This document shows positions 14,166 to 17,006 of a stretch of DNA of 17,006 nt, one piece after another. Made by a program: the position numbers and the translations under genes. The notes beneath the pieces were generated by a model. The model was not told where the DNA came from, ran no database searches, and saw nothing but the letters and a program-made list of their open reading frames with translations. Positions within the stretch are counted from its first letter, which is position 1. Each line of letters begins with the position of its first letter. Source of the stretch: an uncultured Vampirovibrio sp. (GTDB lineage Bacteria; Cyanobacteriota; Vampirovibrionia; Gastranaerophilales; Gastranaerophilaceae); assembly GCA_910579975.1 (NCBI GenBank), contig CAJTWU010000035.1, forward strand, positions 1 through 17,006. The letters run 5' to 3'.

Positions 14166-15029
14166 ATGAAAAAACTATGGATATGTTTAACAATACTATT
14201 TTACTTAATATCATATATGCCGATTGAGACATATGCGGCACCGCAGCATTCTGCTGAAATTTCGAAAATTGAGAATGAACTATATGGGTTTGATTATATT
14301 AATGATGCACTTCAAAATCGTGTTGCAAGACTTGAGAAAACAATTTATGGTAAAGCTTCTACCGGTGATGTATCAAAAAGGTTAAAAAAACTTGCCTCTG
14401 ATATTACCGCTGAACAAATCGGTTTAGAAATTCCTCCTACAGAAGATACTTTTCAAGAAGATGATGTAGTTGCGGATAGTACAGTTAATTATCCGATAGT
14501 TGATGAAATTGAGATGAAATTATTTAATCAAACTTATAAAAATCGTGATTTTCATACTCGTATTGTAACTATTGAACGTAAGCTTTTTGGAAAAATTTAT
14601 GATATTGAAGATTATTCAACTCGTATGGATAGAATAAAATCTGAAGTTATGCCGCAAACCTTAGCTCGTAATTATGATGATGATGCAATATCCTCTGCTG
14701 ATTTATCAGGGCTAAATTCAAACAGATTTTCACCAATGCCTTATGGACAAGGAAATTATACACGTCCATATTCAAACTATGGTGATTTTACAGGTGGAGC
14801 TTTCCCTACTCCTCAAAATCTTGATGATGAACTTGCACAGCTTGAATACAATACTTTTGGTACAGAATTTTCACATGAAGATACGAAAAAACGCTTAAAA
14901 CGACTTAATAGCGCAAATAAAGCTAAGAAATCTGCTTCAAGATACGATTCTAATAAATTCCAGCAAAGAATGTCTACAGCAATGGAAATAGGTGCAATGC
15001 TTCTTATGATTTTAGCAATGGTGCTCTAA
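14166..15029 (+). CDS. Exported protein with five copies of a 20-21-residue repeat; function unknown
   Basis: This 287-residue protein has a signal peptide (MKKLWICLTILFYLISY..., likely cleaved near TYA-AP, residue 24/25) or an uncleaved anchor. It holds five copies of a motif: [IL]E, two residues, a hydrophobic residue or Thr, [YF][GN], 8-9 residues, R, hydrophobic, two residues. The copies are at 35-55, 56-75, 115-135, 136-156 and 226-246. The first two pairs are in tandem, and the last is single. The linkers are acidic (about 88-106) or rich in Tyr, Gly, Pro and Asn (about 170-220). The last 16 residues (AMEIGAMLLMILAMVL) are hydrophobic and could be a second membrane segment. No enzymatic motif is visible. 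It is divergent from nadE and overlaps the convergent gene by 4 bases at the stops. No Shine-Dalgarno sequence is visible. A periplasmic or envelope role is an inference from the signal peptide. Confidence 0.85.
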   Translation: MKKLWICLTILFYLISYMPIETYAAPQHSAEISKIENELYGFDYINDALQNRVARLEKTIYGKASTGDVSKRLKKLASDITAEQIGLEIPPTEDTFQEDDVVADSTVNYPIVDEIEMKLFNQTYKNRDFHTRIVTIERKLFGKIYDIEDYSTRMDRIKSEVMPQTLARNYDDDAISSADLSGLNSNRFSPMPYGQGNYTRPYSNYGDFTGGAFPTPQNLDDELAQLEYNTFGTEFSHEDTKKRLKRLNSANKAKKSASRYDSNKFQQRMSTAMEIGAMLLMILAMVL

Positions 15030-15415
15030 CGAGTATTTCCTTTAATAATATCTGAAATCCATGGTAAATAACTATACAATCCCATTGCAGATGTTATAGC
15101 AAGATAAAGTATTATTGTAGTTGTAAAAGCTTGTATAACTGATAGTCCTCCAATAAGAGGCATATTTAATAAATATGGAATCGCATTTATTATAGGTATT
15201 TTGTATAAAATTACATAAACAAGACCGGCTAATTGCGAAATTAAAAACAATGCAATTGAAAGAAAAATTGATTGCATAATATGATACATTAAAAACGGTC
15301 TTATTTGTTTTTTTAATAAAGCCGCAATAATCATCCATATAAAACCTACGAATCCGGCACTAAGATATGAAGCAGCCGATAATAGTCTTTCTATAGCATA
15401 AGGTTTATTAGGCAA
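15026..15415 (-). CDS. Small membrane protein, Tic20/DUF4870-like
   Basis: This 129-residue protein has about four predicted membrane helices (roughly 10-33, 39-64, 66-90, 93-116). The pattern ERLLSAASYLSA...IRPFLMYHIMQSIFLSIALFL resembles the Tic20/DUF4870 group (COG3296), known from Cyanobacteria and plastids, where Tic20 is part of the protein import channel; the bacterial role is not established. The match rests on memory of the R-LA-Y and F-H-QS pattern. The start is TTG 15415, with AAGGA 8 bases upstream, and it overlaps the end of the TPR gene by 8 bases. The next Met (residue 27 or 28) would lose the first helix. The gene is the last in the rpiB-rsfS-TPR operon, and its stop overlaps the stop of the opposing repeat protein gene. 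Another DUF4870-type protein with no import role is equally possible. Confidence 0.75.
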   Translation of the reverse strand: MPNKPYAIERLLSAASYLSAGFVGFIWMIIAALLKKQIRPFLMYHIMQSIFLSIALFLISQLAGLVYVILYKIPIINAIPYLLNMPLIGGLSVIQAFTTTIILYLAITSAMGLYSYLPWISDIIKGNTR

Positions 15416-16472
15416 CTAAATCATCCTTTCTTGCTTCTTCAATATAATCATCAAGAACCTGAATAAATACAAGTTTGTATTCATCATTTTCAGGTTTTAA
15501 GTTAACTGCTGCTCTATATGAGTATATAGAGCGTTCAATTTCACTATTCATATAATAAACATTGGCAATTAGAACAAAAATACTTGCATCAAGCTTATTA
15601 ATTTTAAGAGCTTCTCTATACTGTTCTTCAGCTTCAGGATATTTTTTAAGGTTAGAATATAAGTTGCCTAAAAGAATATAGGCATTAACTTCATTTGGAT
15701 TAGTTTGAATTGCTTTTTTATATGTAGCTACTGCTTTGTCATAATCTTTAAAATCAGATTGTGCAATTGCATAACAAATGTAAGATTTATAATTGTCACC
15801 TTCAAGTGCTGCTGCTTTTTCAAAGTACTCATAGCATCTATCTTTATCTTTTAGTACAGAAAGAGTATTTGCAATGCATAAGGCAACAGTTTTATTGTCA
15901 GGTGCCAATTCAAAAACTTTATAATAATATTCAAGCGCTTGTTTGTAATCAAATAGTTTGTAGCAAACATTACCCAAATCAACCAATGCAGTTAAGTTAT
16001 TTGGTTCTATTGATAGCGATTTTTCATAATATGCTCTTGCTTCAACATAGTCTTCAAAATCATGATACAAAAGTGCAATAGCATTATAAACTTCAGGATC
16101 ATTAGAATTGAAATCAAGTGTTCTGGAATAATAATGCAGTGCTTTTGAAAAATTCTTCATTTCGGCATAAGTATTGCCCAGATTGTAATAAACAAGATAG
16201 TTGCTCGGGTTAACAAGTACTGCTTCATTAAAATACTTAAGAGCTTTTTTATATTCTTTAGCATAGAACCAGATACTACCAAGATTTAATAATGTTTGCA
16301 AATCTTTAGGATCTATAGTAAGCAAGCTTTCATATACAGAAATAACTTTTTCATATTGATTATCCAAAGCATAGTACTTGGCAAGCTCATGGTAGTGCTC
16401 AATATTATTAGGCTCTAATGCCATTTTTAGAACGGTTTTTTCAATAGCTTTTTCTAATTCTTTTTTATCCAT
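15408..16472 (-). CDS. TPR-repeat protein (nine tandem 34-residue repeats)
   Basis: This 354-residue protein consists almost wholly of tetratricopeptide repeats. Nine consecutive units of exactly 34 residues run from 24 to 329 (24-57, 58-91, 92-125, 126-159, 160-193, 194-227, 228-261, 262-295, 296-329). Most have the signature spacing of L-G-Y-A-hydrophobic-P, for example LGNTYAEMKNFSKALHYY and LGNLYSNLKKYPEAEEQY. There is no signal peptide and no membrane segment, so it is probably a cytoplasmic scaffold; the partner is unknown. The short C-terminal tail is acidic. ATG 16472 shares one base with the rsfS stop (TAATG), with AGAGGT about 5 bases upstream, a typical coupling arrangement. It also overlaps the start of the Tic20-like gene, so the three proteins may be made together. 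Confidence 0.92.
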   Translation of the reverse strand: MDKKELEKAIEKTVLKMALEPNNIEHYHELAKYYALDNQYEKVISVYESLLTIDPKDLQTLLNLGSIWFYAKEYKKALKYFNEAVLVNPSNYLVYYNLGNTYAEMKNFSKALHYYSRTLDFNSNDPEVYNAIALLYHDFEDYVEARAYYEKSLSIEPNNLTALVDLGNVCYKLFDYKQALEYYYKVFELAPDNKTVALCIANTLSVLKDKDRCYEYFEKAAALEGDNYKSYICYAIAQSDFKDYDKAVATYKKAIQTNPNEVNAYILLGNLYSNLKKYPEAEEQYREALKINKLDASIFVLIANVYYMNSEIERSIYSYRAAVNLKPENDEYKLVFIQVLDDYIEEARKDDLVA

Positions 16473-16873
16473 TATTTACCTCTATACTCTGAATATTCTT
16501 CAGATTCTTTTAACCATGTTTCTTGTGGAATGCTGAATGCATGGTTCCAGAATTTTTCTATAGCATAAGCATCTCTATCATCTTGATGAAGAATGTGTAC
16601 AACTACATCACCATAATCAATTAAGTTCCAACGATTTTTAGCATCATTTTCTTTGCCATGAGGAAATCTTGCAAAAGTCTGCTTAACTTTATCTGCAAGG
16701 TTTTCAGTTAGCGCTTTGACTTGAGTTGAAGTTTGTGCTGAAGCAATAACAAAATAATCAGCGAAAGATGAAACATTGCTGATATTTAAAATTGAAATAT
16801 TGCTTGCGATTTTTTCGTCCAAAAATCTTGCAACAATACATGCAAACTTATATGATGTTAATTCTTCGGTCAT
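16472..16873 (-). CDS. rsfS: Ribosome silencing factor RsfS (RsfA/Iojap family)
   Basis: RsfS binds ribosomal protein L14 on the 50S subunit and blocks joining with the 30S when nutrients are short. The 133-residue protein shows the family segments SFADYFVIASAQTSTQVKAL and, near the end, WNLIDYGDVVVHILHQDDRDAY then IEKFW. ATG 16873 is chosen because GGAG lies 6 bases upstream; the in-frame ATG at 16885 has no ribosome binding site and would add only four residues. It starts 13 bases after the rpiB stop. Family members are often next to nadD, which is not seen here. The TPR gene follows with a one-base overlap. Confidence 0.95.
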   Translation of the reverse strand: MTEELTSYKFACIVARFLDEKIASNISILNISNVSSFADYFVIASAQTSTQVKALTENLADKVKQTFARFPHGKENDAKNRWNLIDYGDVVVHILHQDDRDAYAIEKFWNHAFSIPQETWLKESEEYSEYRGK

Positions 16874-16886
16874 TGTGTTCTCCATA

Positions 16887-17006
16887 CTATATCATGTCTA
16901 TTCTTTTTTGGTGCCGTCCGCCTTCAAATGGTGTTTTTAACCAAATATCAACGATATCAAGTGCAAGACCGGAACCTGTAATTCTTTCTCCTAAACAAAG
17001 GATATT
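16887..17006 (-). CDS. rpiB: Ribose-5-phosphate isomerase B, C-terminal end (partial at the right edge)
   Basis: The last 39 codons of a gene read NILCLGERITGSGLALDI, then IWLKTPFEGGRHQKRIDMI and a TAG stop. This matches the C-terminus of RpiB, which interconverts ribose-5-phosphate and ribulose-5-phosphate in the pentose phosphate pathway: N-L-C-LG-R, A-I-WL-T-FEGGRH-R-I. The rest of the gene lies outside the window to the right. It is the upstream gene of rsfS with a 13-base gap. An RpiB-like sugar isomerase such as LacA/LacB cannot be excluded from the fragment alone. Confidence 0.85.
   Translation of the reverse strand, partial: NILCLGERITGSGLALDIVDIWLKTPFEGGRHQKRIDMI

Noticed and set aside
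15761..16081. Open frame on the + strand opposite the TPR gene
   Set aside because: It is antisense to nine well-formed TPR repeats, is rich in Gln, Leu and Cys from the reverse complement of TPR codons, and has no ribosome binding site.
16874..16885. ATG 16885 as start of rsfS
   Set aside because: No ribosome binding site precedes it, while GGAG is well placed for ATG 16873.

Overview
This window is a dense, AT-rich bacterial chromosome segment carrying ordinary core genes. No gap between genes exceeds about 115 bases. I see no mobile elements, CRISPR arrays, tRNAs or rRNAs. The cell is a diderm: there is a Kdo transferase for lipid A, an ArnT/PMT-type membrane glycosyltransferase and an MCE (MlaD-type) lipid-transport protein. 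Three clues point, as inference, to a non-photosynthetic relative of Cyanobacteria (Vampirovibrionia/Melainabacteria, perhaps the gut order Gastranaerophilales). They are a cyanobacteria-like RpoC C-terminus (LNTESFISAASFQETT... and LKENVIIGRLIPAGTGF), a small Tic20/DUF4870-like membrane protein, and the AT-rich composition with several TTG/GTG starts. No marker here settles the phylum.

Left part (1-3853, + strand): the 3' end of rpoC with a strong intrinsic terminator; a 128-residue orphan gene; an FAD-dependent dehydrogenase of the COG2509 type; and class II fructose-bisphosphate aldolase (fba), followed by its own terminator.

Centre (3873-11727, + strand): a five-gene array whose genes touch, overlap or lie 1-12 bases apart. 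In order these are the ArnT-like glycosyltransferase, waaA (kdtA), dnaE, an MCE-domain protein and upp. Envelope, replication and pyrimidine-salvage genes are therefore joined in one probable transcript. It ends at a bidirectional terminator shared with rpsO. Only about 20 bases separate the fba terminator from the first start codon, so no obvious promoter fits there.

Right part (11744-17006): rpsO and nadE lie on the - strand. rpsO has its own near-consensus promoter embedded in the end of nadE, and a long inverted repeat overlaps its -10 element. nadE is divergent from a secreted or anchored protein with five copies of a 20-21-residue repeat. That gene converges, with a 4-base overlap at the stops, on a - strand operon rpiB(partial)-rsfS-TPR protein-Tic20-like protein, whose last three genes are packed tightly enough for translational coupling.

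The most interesting points are the repeat protein, the rpsO promoter/inverted repeat, the continuous dnaE at the position where many Cyanobacteria have a split intein, the complete PHP metal site in DnaE, and the orphan small gene after rpoC. I do not see a new multi-gene system; most of the window is housekeeping.
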